From: Melioribacteraceae bacterium | Lineage (GTDB): Bacteria > Bacteroidota > Ignavibacteria > Ignavibacteriales > Melioribacteraceae | Assembly (NCBI GenBank): GCA_030584085.1 | Contig: CP129490.1 | Location: forward strand, 1,397,511 to 1,461,510 | Reading direction: 5' to 3' | Length of the DNA stretch: 64,000 nt | Shown: one piece after another, positions 41,371 through 50,388 of the stretch | Numbering within the stretch: the stretch's first letter is position 1 | Layout of the letters: each line of letters begins with the position of its first letter | The notes under the pieces: model-generated | What the model was told of the DNA's origin: nothing | What the model saw: the letters and a program-made list of their open reading frames with translations, nothing else | The model's database searches: none | Translations under genes and position numbers: made by a program

Positions 41371-44300
41371 ATGATACTTAGTAAATTTTCGTTACGTCGT
41401 CAGATCACATTAATAATGATTTACGCAATTGTGATCGGATTTAGTTTCTTCTCATTTTCTCAACTTAAAATTGATTTCTTCCCTGATATCACATTCCCGA
41501 TAGCGGGAATTGTAACTAATTATTCAGGAGTTGGACCTGAAGATATAGAAAATCTCATTACGCGTCCTCTCGAAGAAAGTGTATCCGCCGTAAAAAATAT
41601 CGAGAAAGTGAATTCCCAATCATTTAAAGGGGCATCAATAGTTACGCTTGAGTTTAAGTATGGTACCGATATGAACCAAGCGGAAGTTGATGTTAGAAAA
41701 AATATTGATTACATCCGAGACTTACTGCCACAGGATGCCGGTGAACCACTCGTATTTGTTTTCGATCCTTCAATGATGCCAATTTTGTTTTTAAATCTTA
41801 GTTCCGATTATCTTGGTTCGGCTGAACTAAGACGTCTTGCCGAAGAAACAATTGAACCACTTTTGGAAAGAGTCGAAGGTGTTGCTTCTGTTCAAACCCA
41901 AGGGGGTTTGCAAAGACAAATCAATGTTAATATAAATCCAACACTGTTGGCTTCTTACGGTTTATCACCTGATAATGTTGTAAATGCTATTCAACTTGGA
42001 AGCGGACTTTTACCCGCGGGCACGATCGAAACAAGGGATAAAAGTTATAACCTAAGAGTCTTTAGTGAGTATAGAACAATAGATCAAGTCGAGAATACAA
42101 TCGTAACGATGAGAGGTAATCATCCTGTAAAAGTGAAAGACGTTGCAAAAGTTGAAGATGGATATAAAGAGAATGCGTCAGAGGTAAGAGTTGATAATGG
42201 TGAAGGTGTGATGATGTTTCTCATGAAACAATCCGATGCCAATACCGTTCTAACATCTCGTCGAGTCAAAGAAGTATTACCGGATATAATTGAAAGATTA
42301 CCGCAAGGGACAAGACTAACTAATATGTGGGATCAAACTGATTTCATTTTATTATCAGTAAGCAATTTAAGCAACACTGCCGTAATTGCTTTTGTCATGG
42401 CCTTCATTGTAATCTATTTTTTCTTGAGAAATTTCCGCGGAAGTATAATTATGGGAATTTCAATACCTGTGTCGGTTCTAGCAACATTTGCGGCAATGTT
42501 TGCATTCGATATCACTTTGAATATTATATCCATGGCAGGACTTGCTCTGGCAATTGGAATGCTTGTTGACAATTCGATTGTTGTTCTCGAAAATATTTAT
42601 CGTCACCGTGAAATGGGCGACAATAGTTTCATCGCATCCGAAAAAGGCGCTTCCGAAGTTGGTATGGCAATTACTGCTTCAACACTAACGACTATAAGTG
42701 TGTTTATTCCGGTTTTGTTTGTGCCGAATATTACCGGACAACTCTTTAAAGATCTTGTTTTGACAATTACGTTCAGTTTAATTGTCTCTTTGCTTGTTGC
42801 TCTAACATTAGTTCCGATGATGTCTTCAAGAATATTACAAATTGAAAAATCGACAGGCAATGGATTATTTAATAGACTTAAAAAGAAAGTTGGTGATTGG
42901 CTTGAAAATTTGAAAGTAAATTATGGTAAGATTTTAAGATGGTCATTATCTCACCGTAAAACGGTTATGAGTTCGGTTACGTTAATGTTTTTTATTTCTT
43001 TAGGACTAACAACATTTTTAGGCGGTGAATTCTTACCTAAGACAGATCAAGGATTTATAAATTTCATGATGGAATCACCATCCGGAACCCCTATTGAAAA
43101 AACACGATTATATGCTTATCAAATTGAAGATATTATAAATGATATTGTTCCGGAAGAAGCTCTTGAATCAATGGCTATTTTTTACGGTGAAAGAGAGGGA
43201 ATTGGTGCATTCGGAACTACATCAAGTACTATTGAAACACTTATCAGACTTAAACCAAAAGAAGAAAGAAGTATAACACAGTTTGAAATTCAAGATTCGC
43301 TTCGTAAACGTCTTGATGATATTCCCGGCGTTACATACTTTTTCCAAGAAGGCGGGGCGTTCACCACAGAAAAAGATATTGAGGTGAAAGTAATTGGTTT
43401 TAACGTTGCCGGTGCCACAACTATTGCTAATCAATTGAAAGCTAAATTCGAAAAAGTTACCAGGTTTGTAGATATCACTCTGAATATTAAGGAGTCTACT
43501 CCTGAACTCCAGGTTCACTTAAACAAAGATGTACTCAATGACTTGAACTTATCTACTTTATCGGTTGCAAGTAATCTTTCAACAGCAATACAAGGCAAGG
43601 TAGTCTCTCAATTTCGTGAAGAAGGAGATGAGTACAATATCAGAGTTCAATTCGCAAAAGAATATCGAAATCAAAAAGAAGTTTTGGAACAAATGCAGAT
43701 TCCGCTTTTCGATGGATCGCTGGTCCAATTAAAAGATATGGCTACTATTCTAGAGGAAGAATCTTCACCTACTATTTTTAGAGAGAACCAAGATCGATAT
43801 GTTTCTGTTGGATTTGCTCTTTCGGGTGTTGATCTTTCTGCAGCTGTTGAAATTGTCAACAATATTATTTCAGAGACACCCATACCATCAGAATATCAAG
43901 TAATAATCGGTGGTACGGCTGAAGATCAACAAGAAGCTTTCTTCTATTTGGGCTTGGCATTTCTTGCTGCTATTCTTCTTGTCTATATGATTATGGCATC
44001 ACAATTTGAGTCGCTTATTTCTCCGTTAATTATAATGTTTACAGTCCCGCTTTCGGTTATCGGCGTATTCGGTTTTCTCTTCATTACTGGAACTGCAATA
44101 AGTGTAATGGCTCTTGTTGGTTTAGTTATGTTGGTTGGAATTGCGGTTAATAACGGAATTGTTATGGTGGATTACATAAACCAAGTTAGAGAAAGAGGTT
44201 TTGAATTGATGGATGCAGTGATGGAAGCAAGTCTTGCAAGAATGCGCCCTGTTTTAATGACTGCTATGACAACAATTTTAGGAATGGTTCCTCTTGCAAT

Positions 44301-44466
44301 TGAGCTTGGTTCAGGTGCCGAAACTTGGTCGCCGTTAGCTCGTGCAGTTATAGGAGGTTTAACAACTACTACTATTCTTACACTTATTGTTATACCGGTG
44401 CTTTACATAATTTTTGAGAGAATGTCAGAAAAGGCGAAAGCTTTTGTGAGAAGAATAAAAAATTAA
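41371..44466 (+). CDS. RND-family inner-membrane efflux transporter
   Basis: 1031 aa, the normal length for an AcrB/MexB/MdtB-type pump. TM1 is followed by a periplasmic domain with the PDITFPIAGIVTNYSGVGPE region, TM4 holds GMLVDNSIVVLENIYRH (the proton-relay Asp pair is partially present as VDNS), and the second half repeats the layout (LVGIAVNNGIVMVDYINQVR). Substrate cannot be set: the sequence is closer to HAE1-type drug pumps than to CzcA metal pumps, since the DFGxxxDGAVVMVEN metal motif is absent. Last gene of the tetR operon. Confidence 0.93.
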   Translation: MILSKFSLRRQITLIMIYAIVIGFSFFSFSQLKIDFFPDITFPIAGIVTNYSGVGPEDIENLITRPLEESVSAVKNIEKVNSQSFKGASIVTLEFKYGTDMNQAEVDVRKNIDYIRDLLPQDAGEPLVFVFDPSMMPILFLNLSSDYLGSAELRRLAEETIEPLLERVEGVASVQTQGGLQRQINVNINPTLLASYGLSPDNVVNAIQLGSGLLPAGTIETRDKSYNLRVFSEYRTIDQVENTIVTMRGNHPVKVKDVAKVEDGYKENASEVRVDNGEGVMMFLMKQSDANTVLTSRRVKEVLPDIIERLPQGTRLTNMWDQTDFILLSVSNLSNTAVIAFVMAFIVIYFFLRNFRGSIIMGISIPVSVLATFAAMFAFDITLNIISMAGLALAIGMLVDNSIVVLENIYRHREMGDNSFIASEKGASEVGMAITASTLTTISVFIPVLFVPNITGQLFKDLVLTITFSLIVSLLVALTLVPMMSSRILQIEKSTGNGLFNRLKKKVGDWLENLKVNYGKILRWSLSHRKTVMSSVTLMFFISLGLTTFLGGEFLPKTDQGFINFMMESPSGTPIEKTRLYAYQIEDIINDIVPEEALESMAIFYGEREGIGAFGTTSSTIETLIRLKPKEERSITQFEIQDSLRKRLDDIPGVTYFFQEGGAFTTEKDIEVKVIGFNVAGATTIANQLKAKFEKVTRFVDITLNIKESTPELQVHLNKDVLNDLNLSTLSVASNLSTAIQGKVVSQFREEGDEYNIRVQFAKEYRNQKEVLEQMQIPLFDGSLVQLKDMATILEEESSPTIFRENQDRYVSVGFALSGVDLSAAVEIVNNIISETPIPSEYQVIIGGTAEDQQEAFFYLGLAFLAAILLVYMIMASQFESLISPLIIMFTVPLSVIGVFGFLFITGTAISVMALVGLVMLVGIAVNNGIVMVDYINQVRERGFELMDAVMEASLARMRPVLMTAMTTILGMVPLAIELGSGAETWSPLARAVIGGLTTTTILTLIVIPVLYIIFERMSEKAKAFVRRIKN

Positions 44467-44472
44467 GAAACA

Positions 44473-44503
44473 GAGATTCCATCTGCCAAAATGATGGAAT
44501 CTC
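44473..44503. terminator. Bidirectional terminator
   Basis: GAGATTCCATC (44473-44483) pairs perfectly with GATGGAATCTC (44493-44503) over 11 bp between two convergent genes. Confidence 0.8.
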
Positions 44504-44506
44504 TTA

Positions 44507-44890
44507 TTAGATAGTTATTGTTGTATCAAGATAGGTTGAATCATATCTCCAAAATCTTAAAATTTTATCACCACCGGATTGAAAAATAATAGAATGTTTA
44601 ACTAGGATTGAGTCAATTACTTGTGGACAAATCTGACTGCCATCACTTCTTGCAAATACTTTTGCCGTAAATATAGTATCGTTCTGTGACTGTTCAACTC
44701 TATCAAAGTCCCAACAAGGTGTTGGGGTAGAATAAACCACATCTACAATTATTGAATTTTCTTCTATGGTAAGATTGATGATTCGTTCAGCAGAGACAGC
44801 TGCTGTAACTAAATTATTTGAATCATCGAAATCATTTACATTGCATGAGATAAAGAAAAATGTGATCAGTATTGAAATTAAATATCTCAT
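44507..44890 (-). CDS. Small lipoprotein, unknown family
   Basis: 127 aa. Lipobox FFFISC (Cys16), then a beta-rich domain (ERIINLTIEENSIIVDVVYS, ILVKHSIIFQSGGDKILRFW). No recognised domain. It sits 32 bp after the citF stop region in the same orientation but has its own short spacer, so it may or may not belong to the citrate cluster. Confidence 0.7.
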   Translation of the reverse strand: MRYLISILITFFFISCNVNDFDDSNNLVTAAVSAERIINLTIEENSIIVDVVYSTPTPCWDFDRVEQSQNDTIFTAKVFARSDGSQICPQVIDSILVKHSIIFQSGGDKILRFWRYDSTYLDTTITI

Positions 44891-44922
44891 AGTCGTACGT
44901 TAAAATTAATTTTCAACTAAAA

Positions 44923-46476
44923 TTACGAATCTATATTAAAAACAGAATCGAGTAAAGTTCCGTCAACCCATTTTATAACTGCAACAACTTTATTTTTATT
45001 TACTTTTGGTTTTTTAGGAACTCCGCAAAGATCAACTACTTCGTCATAGATTTCTTTTATAGTTCTTATTGGAAGCGATGAACCTTTAACAGCTTTCAAT
45101 AAATCTTTCCGATTCGGATTAATTGCAATTCCTCTTTCGGTTACGATTACATCTATTAATTCACCGGGACCAACAAGTGTGGTAACCTCATCAACAATTA
45201 CAGGAATCCTATCCCTAAAAGAGGGGATTGCTAAAATTGTACATTTGGAGAAAAGACAGTTTTGCCATCCACCGATTCCGTGAAGTAAATATCCGTCTGA
45301 ATGTGTTACAACATTTGCGTTAAAATTTAAGTCGACTTCGGTTGCACCTAATACTGCCGCATCTACAATAGATGCAAAATTTCCCTTGCCGTGATAATTA
45401 TAACTTGTGAATGGTGAGGTGTTTACATGTTCGGGATTTTCTCGCATAGAACGAACACCTTCCAAATCAAAAGTTTGTCCGTCGAGAATGTAATCAGTTA
45501 ATCCTTCTTCCAACATTTCAACGAGATATTTTGTACTGCCACCTCGAATAAATCTTGCTTTCACTCCGGCTTTTTTCATTTTCTCTCTTAAGTAAACGGC
45601 AAATGCTAAGTTTGTTCCTCCCGCTCCGGCTTGAAATGAAAAACCATCTTTCATTATTCCGGAATCCTCTAAGAATTGCGCTACATATTCTGCAATTAAT
45701 AATCTATCGGGACTTTTAGTTACTTCTGTAGTTCCGCTTACAATTTTTGCCGGATCACCGAGTGAATCAATCTCCACTACATAATCAACATTGTTGCCTT
45801 GAATCTGCCAAGGGTAACAGGGGAATGGAATTAGATTGTCAGTTACAACAATAACCTTATCTGCATATTCTGAATCAGCTAAAGCAAATCCTATAAGCCC
45901 GCAAGCTGATTTACCTCTATCACCGGTTGCGTTTCCAAACGGATCGGCAGTTGGAGCGGCAATTACTGCAATATCAATTTTCACTTCACCGTCTTGTATT
46001 GATTGATATCTTCCACCATGAGACCGTAAAACTCCAATACCTTTCATCTTACCTTCGCTTGTATATTTCCCGAGCGGTCCGTTCATACTTCCTTCGATAT
46101 GATGAATAGTTCCATCATCCAAATATTTTATTAAATGTTCATGACATGGAAAAGAAGCGGTAGGAAACCATCTAATGTTTTTAACACCTATTTCTTTTAT
46201 AACATCGAATAAATAGTTTGTAAGAACATCTCCATTTCTTAAATGATGATGTGTTGAAATTGTCATCCCATCTTTAAGTCCGGCTTTCTTTAATGCTTCT
46301 TTCAAATTTATTACAACTTTATTCCCATTTGCCGGATAATCGGCACAGCTTCTAATCGGCGGCTTTGCTTTATTGCCTTTTGGCTTGTATTTACCCACCC
46401 CTTTAAATGGAATTTGTTTTTGATTGTTAACTTTTTCTGGGACTAATCTTCCGGCTTGGTTTTTTAGTAGTTTCAT
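44923..46476 (-). CDS. citF: Citrate lyase alpha subunit (citrate CoA-transferase)
   Basis: 517 aa from the ATG at 46476 (MKLLKNQAGRLVPEKVN); an ATG at 46491 lies inside a GACAAT-type repeat and is less likely. Conserved CitF blocks: DGMTISTHHHLRNGD, FPCHEHLIKYLDDGTIHHIE, GLRSHGGRYQSI-like RSHGGR, and FQAGAGGTNLAFAVYL. The subunit moves the acyl carrier protein onto citrate before cleavage by CitE. Last gene of the cluster. The ACP and beta subunits are encoded by the fused gene upstream. No CitC, CitG or CitX activation gene is in the window. Confidence 0.93.
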   Translation of the reverse strand: MKLLKNQAGRLVPEKVNNQKQIPFKGVGKYKPKGNKAKPPIRSCADYPANGNKVVINLKEALKKAGLKDGMTISTHHHLRNGDVLTNYLFDVIKEIGVKNIRWFPTASFPCHEHLIKYLDDGTIHHIEGSMNGPLGKYTSEGKMKGIGVLRSHGGRYQSIQDGEVKIDIAVIAAPTADPFGNATGDRGKSACGLIGFALADSEYADKVIVVTDNLIPFPCYPWQIQGNNVDYVVEIDSLGDPAKIVSGTTEVTKSPDRLLIAEYVAQFLEDSGIMKDGFSFQAGAGGTNLAFAVYLREKMKKAGVKARFIRGGSTKYLVEMLEEGLTDYILDGQTFDLEGVRSMRENPEHVNTSPFTSYNYHGKGNFASIVDAAVLGATEVDLNFNANVVTHSDGYLLHGIGGWQNCLFSKCTILAIPSFRDRIPVIVDEVTTLVGPGELIDVIVTERGIAINPNRKDLLKAVKGSSLPIRTIKEIYDEVVDLCGVPKKPKVNKNKVVAVIKWVDGTLLDSVFNIDS

Positions 46477-46483
46477 TGTCGCA

Positions 46484-46520
46484 TTGTCCAATTGTCTAAT
46501 TGTCGTACTTGAGTCTAAAT
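46484..46520. repeat. GACAATT/ATTGTC tandem low-complexity repeat
   Basis: CATTGTCGCATTGTCC, AATTGTCTAATTGTCG words run directly into the citF start and occupy the place where a ribosome site is expected. A related pair (ATTGTCACATTGTCCAATGG) occurs at 48847-48866. Confidence 0.7.
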
Positions 46521-46901
46521 CTTGAGTTTTGTATTAGTATAATTAATTAAGCTATTTATTGCTTTTGGTAATTTTTGTAATTCTGCAAATATATGATCGT
46601 ATTCATTATCTGAAAGGAGTTTTCTAGCTTTAGCTTTTTCATTCCAATCCAAAGATTCATACATTGAACCAAAACTAATTCTATAAAATCTAATCTTATC
46701 TTTTTTTGTATATCTTCCAAACCCTTCTGCAATATTAGCAGAAATTGAATCGACTGCATCAGTAAATTGCGAGCCAATTGTTCGCTTGGCGAAATAATCC
46801 CATTTACTAATGATAGCCCAGACATAATTGCTTAACGCAAATGCAATTCGATAAGCTTCAATGTCATTCAATTTCAGATATTTAACCTGCTTTTCAACCA
46901 T
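46515..46901 (-). CDS. S23/four-helix-bundle (IVP-like) protein
   Basis: 128 aa. It matches the 23S rRNA intervening-sequence-protein family: LKLNDIEAYRIAFALSNYVW, IGSQFTDAVDSISANIAEGF-like DAVDSISANIAEGFGR, then YTKKDKIRFYRISFGSMYES. These small four-helix bundles are related to the Avd proteins of diversity-generating retroelements; function is unclear. It splits the citrate lyase genes. Its start codon lies inside a CCATTAAACCATTTATT-type repeat and its 3' side abuts the ATTGTC repeat, which looks like an inserted unit. Confidence 0.85.
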   Translation of the reverse strand: MVEKQVKYLKLNDIEAYRIAFALSNYVWAIISKWDYFAKRTIGSQFTDAVDSISANIAEGFGRYTKKDKIRFYRISFGSMYESLDWNEKAKARKLLSDNEYDHIFAELQKLPKAINSLINYTNTKLKI

Positions 46902-46930
46902 GTGACCATGCAGCCATTAAACCATTTATT
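46897..46930. repeat. ACCATG/ACCATT low-complexity repeat at S23 gene start
   Basis: CCATGTGACCATGCAGCC and ATTAAACCATTTATTG form the 5' flank of the S23 gene and resemble CAATTAAACCATTCAGCC at 48901-48918. Confidence 0.65.
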
Positions 46931-48149
46931 GATTTTCTTCTCTCCAATTTTTCTTCAATAATTTATTTTCTTCAGCAAGTCTAACTATTCTTCTAGCACG
47001 TTTTACCACCGGTGCATCAATCATTTTACTACCGAGCGAAACAACACCTAACCCTTTTGCTTCTGCTTCTTCGAATGCGACAACTATTTTCTTTGCTTTT
47101 TCAATTTCACTTTCGGTTGGTAAAAATGTTTCGTTTACAACTTTAACTTGACGAGGATGAATGCAGCCTTTACCTTCAAAGCCGAGTAACTTTGCTTCTA
47201 ATACGGAGATTCTTAATCCTTCCATATCACTCACATCGGAAAACACTGTATCAATTGCTTGAATCTTTGCAGCTTTAGCTGCGTTAATAATCATACTTCT
47301 TGCAAAAATACTTTCCTTGCCTTCGTTTGTTCTTTCCACTCCGATATCGGCTGTGTAATCTTCAAGTCCGACTGCGAGAGCACAATTATATTTTGAAGTA
47401 GATGCAATTTCATAGCTCTTGATAACACCAAGTGCACTTTCAATTATCGGCATGAAATAAATATCTTCTTTTACTTTGAATTCTTTTTTCAGCAGTTCAA
47501 CAGTTTTCTCAATTTCTTTAACTTGTTCTATGCTTTCAACTTTCGGGATTAAAATTACATGAACATTATGAGGTACAATAAACTTGAGGTCATCCAATCC
47601 CTTAGGCATTTGATTGATTCTAACCATTCTTTCGGAACCATAAAAATCAATTGAACGAAGAGCATTTCTGACTATCAATTGTGCAGCTTCTTTTTCGGTT
47701 GGCGAAACGCTGTCCTCTAAATCTAAAATTATTCCGTCTGGTTTATGCAGTCCGGCGTTGGGATAAAATTTGGGTTCATTGCCGGGAAGGTATAATCTGC
47801 TTCGTCTCAATCTTTCTTTTGTCGTTTTGTATTTATTCTTTTTGTTGAATTCGGGTAGGTATTCTTTATCAATTTCGGGGAAGAGTTTTTTTATTGCAAG
47901 TTCGAATCGTGCACCAAGTGTAAATGGAAGCGCTCCGGAATCTTCGATTAAAATGTCGGCATTTTTCAAGCCGAAAAACTCAGACATTTTTGTTACTTCT
48001 TTACGTATCGAATCTCCAAACATCGAGTCGACTTTACTCTTTAAATCAATTTTTAATCCGCCCGATTTTTTTAATTCAATTTCGATGTAGCAATCTGATC
48101 TGACTTTACTTCCGCGTTTACCCGCGTTTCCGATTTTCTTTTCAGCCAT
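46926..48149 (-). CDS. citE: Fused citrate lyase gamma (ACP) and beta subunit, CitD-CitE
   Basis: 407 aa. Residues 1-95 match the CitD acyl-carrier protein (GNAGKRGSKVRSDCYIEIEL ... ILIEDSGALPFTLGAR); Ser18 in VRSDC is the likely attachment point for the phosphoribosyl-dephospho-CoA arm. From about 105 the protein is CitE/HpcH aldolase: RRSRLYLPGNEPKF, DGIILDLEDSVSPTEK, ALAVGLEDYTADIGVER (Asp/Glu metal ligands), FEGKGCIHPRQ. Normally CitD and CitE are separate genes. The fusion places substrate carrier and lyase on one chain. It precedes citF with the S23 gene between. Confidence 0.9.
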   Translation of the reverse strand: MAEKKIGNAGKRGSKVRSDCYIEIELKKSGGLKIDLKSKVDSMFGDSIRKEVTKMSEFFGLKNADILIEDSGALPFTLGARFELAIKKLFPEIDKEYLPEFNKKNKYKTTKERLRRSRLYLPGNEPKFYPNAGLHKPDGIILDLEDSVSPTEKEAAQLIVRNALRSIDFYGSERMVRINQMPKGLDDLKFIVPHNVHVILIPKVESIEQVKEIEKTVELLKKEFKVKEDIYFMPIIESALGVIKSYEIASTSKYNCALAVGLEDYTADIGVERTNEGKESIFARSMIINAAKAAKIQAIDTVFSDVSDMEGLRISVLEAKLLGFEGKGCIHPRQVKVVNETFLPTESEIEKAKKIVVAFEEAEAKGLGVVSLGSKMIDAPVVKRARRIVRLAEENKLLKKNWREENQ

Positions 48150-48162
48150 ATAAACCCCAAAA

Positions 48163-48212
48163 CAAACCGCTAAGTCGCAAAGAAGACTTTGTGTCTCTGC
48201 GACTTTATGGTT
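48163..48212. repeat. GCGACTTTGC/CCGCTAAG dispersed repeat
   Basis: AAACCGCTAAGTCGCAAAG and TTTGTGTCTCTGCGACTTTA words, inverted partly on each other. A longer version is at 52861-52921. I recognise this as a widespread intergenic repeat; no function is implied. Confidence 0.6.
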
Positions 48213-48229
48213 AAGTATTATATAATTGC

Positions 48230-48508
48230 TTAACTGTAATGACCTAAAATTGAGATAATTTGGATCTCGCTTTTCTCTACTTTGTAAATCAATCTATCTT
48301 GAATATTGATACGTCGCGACCAACAGCCTTCATATTTATGTTTTAACGGTTCGGGTTTCCCTAAACCTTTGAATGGAGATTTTTGAATGTCATCAATCAG
48401 CATTGCAATTTTCTGTAAATACTGTTGTGCGTCCGGCTGATTTTTCTTTATAATTTTTATTTGCCTGAGCGATTCATTCGACCAAACAAGATTTCGTTTT
48501 TTAGGCAA
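48230..48508 (-). CDS. yoeB: YoeB/Txe-family mRNA interferase toxin
   Basis: 92 aa, full length. SPFKGLGKPEPLKHKYEGCW, SRRINIQDRLIYKV and the C-terminal ILGHYS match YoeB. Catalytic positions equivalent to E46, R65, H83 and Y84 of E. coli YoeB are Glu53, Arg72, His90 and Tyr91. It cleaves mRNA in the ribosomal A site. It follows its antitoxin gene with no gap, the standard order. The pair interrupts the citrate/aconitase cluster. Confidence 0.93.
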   Translation of the reverse strand: MPKKRNLVWSNESLRQIKIIKKNQPDAQQYLQKIAMLIDDIQKSPFKGLGKPEPLKHKYEGCWSRRINIQDRLIYKVEKSEIQIISILGHYS

Positions 48509-48775
48509 TTAAACACCCAGAGCTTCTTTAGTCGAAAGCTTTTTAACTTTTCCGCTTTTTACTTCTTTTAATCCTTTGTCAATACTTTTTAACCAATTGG
48601 GATTTGATAGAACGTATAAATTTTCTAACAAATTATCGTAATCCTCTTTAGAAAGAATAACAGCATCATTTCTCCCTTTTGAGCCAACAATAACAACAGG
48701 TTCTTTGTTTTTGTCAACCGAGTTAATCAATTTATTTAACTGATTCCTTGCATCTGTATATTGAATTGTTTGCAT
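48509..48775 (-). CDS. yefM: YefM/Phd-family antitoxin
   Basis: 88 aa. The N-terminus (YTDARNQLNKLINSVDKNKE, PVVIVGSKGRNDAVILSKED, YDNLLENLYVL) is the Phd/YefM DNA-binding fold, and the acidic-basic C-terminus (LSNPNWLKSIDKGLKEVKSG) wraps the toxin. It represses its own operon with YoeB. It is immediately upstream of yoeB and completes a typical type II module. Confidence 0.93.
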   Translation of the reverse strand: MQTIQYTDARNQLNKLINSVDKNKEPVVIVGSKGRNDAVILSKEDYDNLLENLYVLSNPNWLKSIDKGLKEVKSGKVKKLSTKEALGV

Positions 48776-48844
48776 ATCTATCTCTTAATTTATGACAGAA
48801 TACTGACAGAAATATAATTGTATTTACACAAACTAACAAGACAG

Positions 48845-48950
48845 AATGAATTGTCACATTGTCCAATGGTTTAATTGTTGGTAAGGTAAAAGACTTCTAG
48901 CAATTAAACCATTCAGCCATTTATCCATTTCATCATTTAAACAATCAGTT
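48845..48950. repeat. Low-complexity repeat resembling an empty S23-gene site
   Basis: ATTGTCACATTGTCCAATGG (48847-48866) and CAATTAAACCATTCAGCC (48901-48918) are the same two repeat types that flank the S23 gene at 46.5-46.9 kb, here only 35 bp apart and with no gene between. Confidence 0.6.
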
Positions 48951-50370
48951 TATCCATAAACTCTTTAGCAGAATAATTCTCTGCATCAAAGATTACTTCT
49001 TTAATTTCTTTTTGTCTTTCTTTACTTAATAGTTCAGATGACAATCCTTCAAATTTATTGTCAAGATCTGCTTCAGTCATCGGTTCACGCGGATCACCTT
49101 TCGGGAATTCCATATATTCATCAAATTCTCTTCCGTCCTTGGTTTTTACTACAACTTTCGACGGTTGTTTTGCAGGAAACATTTTTTCGAACTCAATGGA
49201 TGGTTCACCCTTTATTTTATCTATTACTTCGAATATTCTTGGATCGTTTAATTTTTCTTCATCGAAAGAATGTCGAGTGATTTTTTTATCAACCATTGCT
49301 GCTGCCAGACAATAGGGAAGTGAGTGATCTGCTGTTTCGCGAGATTCCGGTCTATACTTTGCCGGATCAAAAAGAATATCATATGCTTGAGCGAAACAAG
49401 TAACTTTCACCTCATCTATGTCAGAGTACTCTAATTTATTTTTGGTCATTGCATTTAACACGCAAGAAATATGTGTATGTGTTAACGCTTCAGTTGGGAA
49501 TGCTTTCATACCGCATTCAAGAATTTTATAATTTTTACCGAGATCCTTAATCAGTGCGTCAACATCCCAAGACCATTTGGAAATTCCGTCTCGTCCTTTC
49601 ATCTCGGTTGGATTAATTTTTTCTTCCTTAGCGTTCCACCCAATGAACGCATCCATAAATCCTTCTTTACCTTCGAATACTTTTTCTGTTCCGCTAAATC
49701 CGCGCTGAGCCATTAATGTCGCAAACACTCCCGATTGAACAGCCATCGGATCGACTGTGTTTTTCATCATCGTGAGTTTACCTGCAGTCGGACAACCGAT
49801 TGTATGATTGTGCGATCCATTTATTCCGATTGCATTTACCATCTGATCGACGGTTAAGCCTAAAACTTTACCGGCAACAATCGGTGAAACGAATTGAGTA
49901 AGAGTTGCGTGATGCCATTTACGTTCACGGACTCCCGGTTTTGCAAACAGACACATTCTTTGTTCAAACTCATATGCAAGCACGATGGCAACAATTACAT
50001 CTTTCATATCTGCATCAACTAACTCGGCCGTCGATAATGCAGCCGGAATTAAATCCGATGGATGCGAAGGATCATCTTTCCAATAAATGTCATTAAAATC
50101 CAACGCTCGTATCATCAAAGAATTTACAAGAGTTGCATTAACTGCAGGAATTTTATCGCCAAAACCAATAACTGTTGATTCCGCCTTGCCTCCCATTTCT
50201 TTATAAATATCTCTGATAATATTTACATCTTTTGTATTGTACCCACCAAATGCACAGCCGATTGAATCATATAAATATCTTTTTACTTCATGAGTAACTT
50301 CTTTTGGTAAATCTTCATATTTAAGGTTAATAGCAAACTCTGCTATTGTTCTGGAAATGGATTTCTGCAT
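48937..50370 (-). CDS. MmgE/PrpD family protein (2-methylcitrate dehydratase-like)
   Basis: 477 aa, normal for MmgE/PrpD. Signature blocks: RYLYDSIGCAFGGYN, RALDFNDIYWKDDPSHPSDL (substrate-site Asp/His region), KWHHATLTQFVSPIVAGK-like HHATLTQF, NGSHNHTIGCPTAGKLTMMK, CGMKAFPTEALTHTHIS. The family includes 2-methylcitrate dehydratase PrpD and cis-aconitate decarboxylase. Genes for prpB, prpC are absent here, so the substrate is uncertain. It stands 19 bp after a small unknown gene and before the TA pair. Confidence 0.88.
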   Translation of the reverse strand: MQKSISRTIAEFAINLKYEDLPKEVTHEVKRYLYDSIGCAFGGYNTKDVNIIRDIYKEMGGKAESTVIGFGDKIPAVNATLVNSLMIRALDFNDIYWKDDPSHPSDLIPAALSTAELVDADMKDVIVAIVLAYEFEQRMCLFAKPGVRERKWHHATLTQFVSPIVAGKVLGLTVDQMVNAIGINGSHNHTIGCPTAGKLTMMKNTVDPMAVQSGVFATLMAQRGFSGTEKVFEGKEGFMDAFIGWNAKEEKINPTEMKGRDGISKWSWDVDALIKDLGKNYKILECGMKAFPTEALTHTHISCVLNAMTKNKLEYSDIDEVKVTCFAQAYDILFDPAKYRPESRETADHSLPYCLAAAMVDKKITRHSFDEEKLNDPRIFEVIDKIKGEPSIEFEKMFPAKQPSKVVVKTKDGREFDEYMEFPKGDPREPMTEADLDNKFEGLSSELLSKERQKEIKEVIFDAENYSAKEFMDKLIV

Positions 50371-50388
50371 AAACTCCTCTGAATATTA

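Noticed and set aside
41371-44466. RND pump as a CzcA-type heavy-metal exporter
   Set aside because: The CzcA-specific charged motif in TM4 is absent; an HAE1-like drug or general efflux pump fits better.
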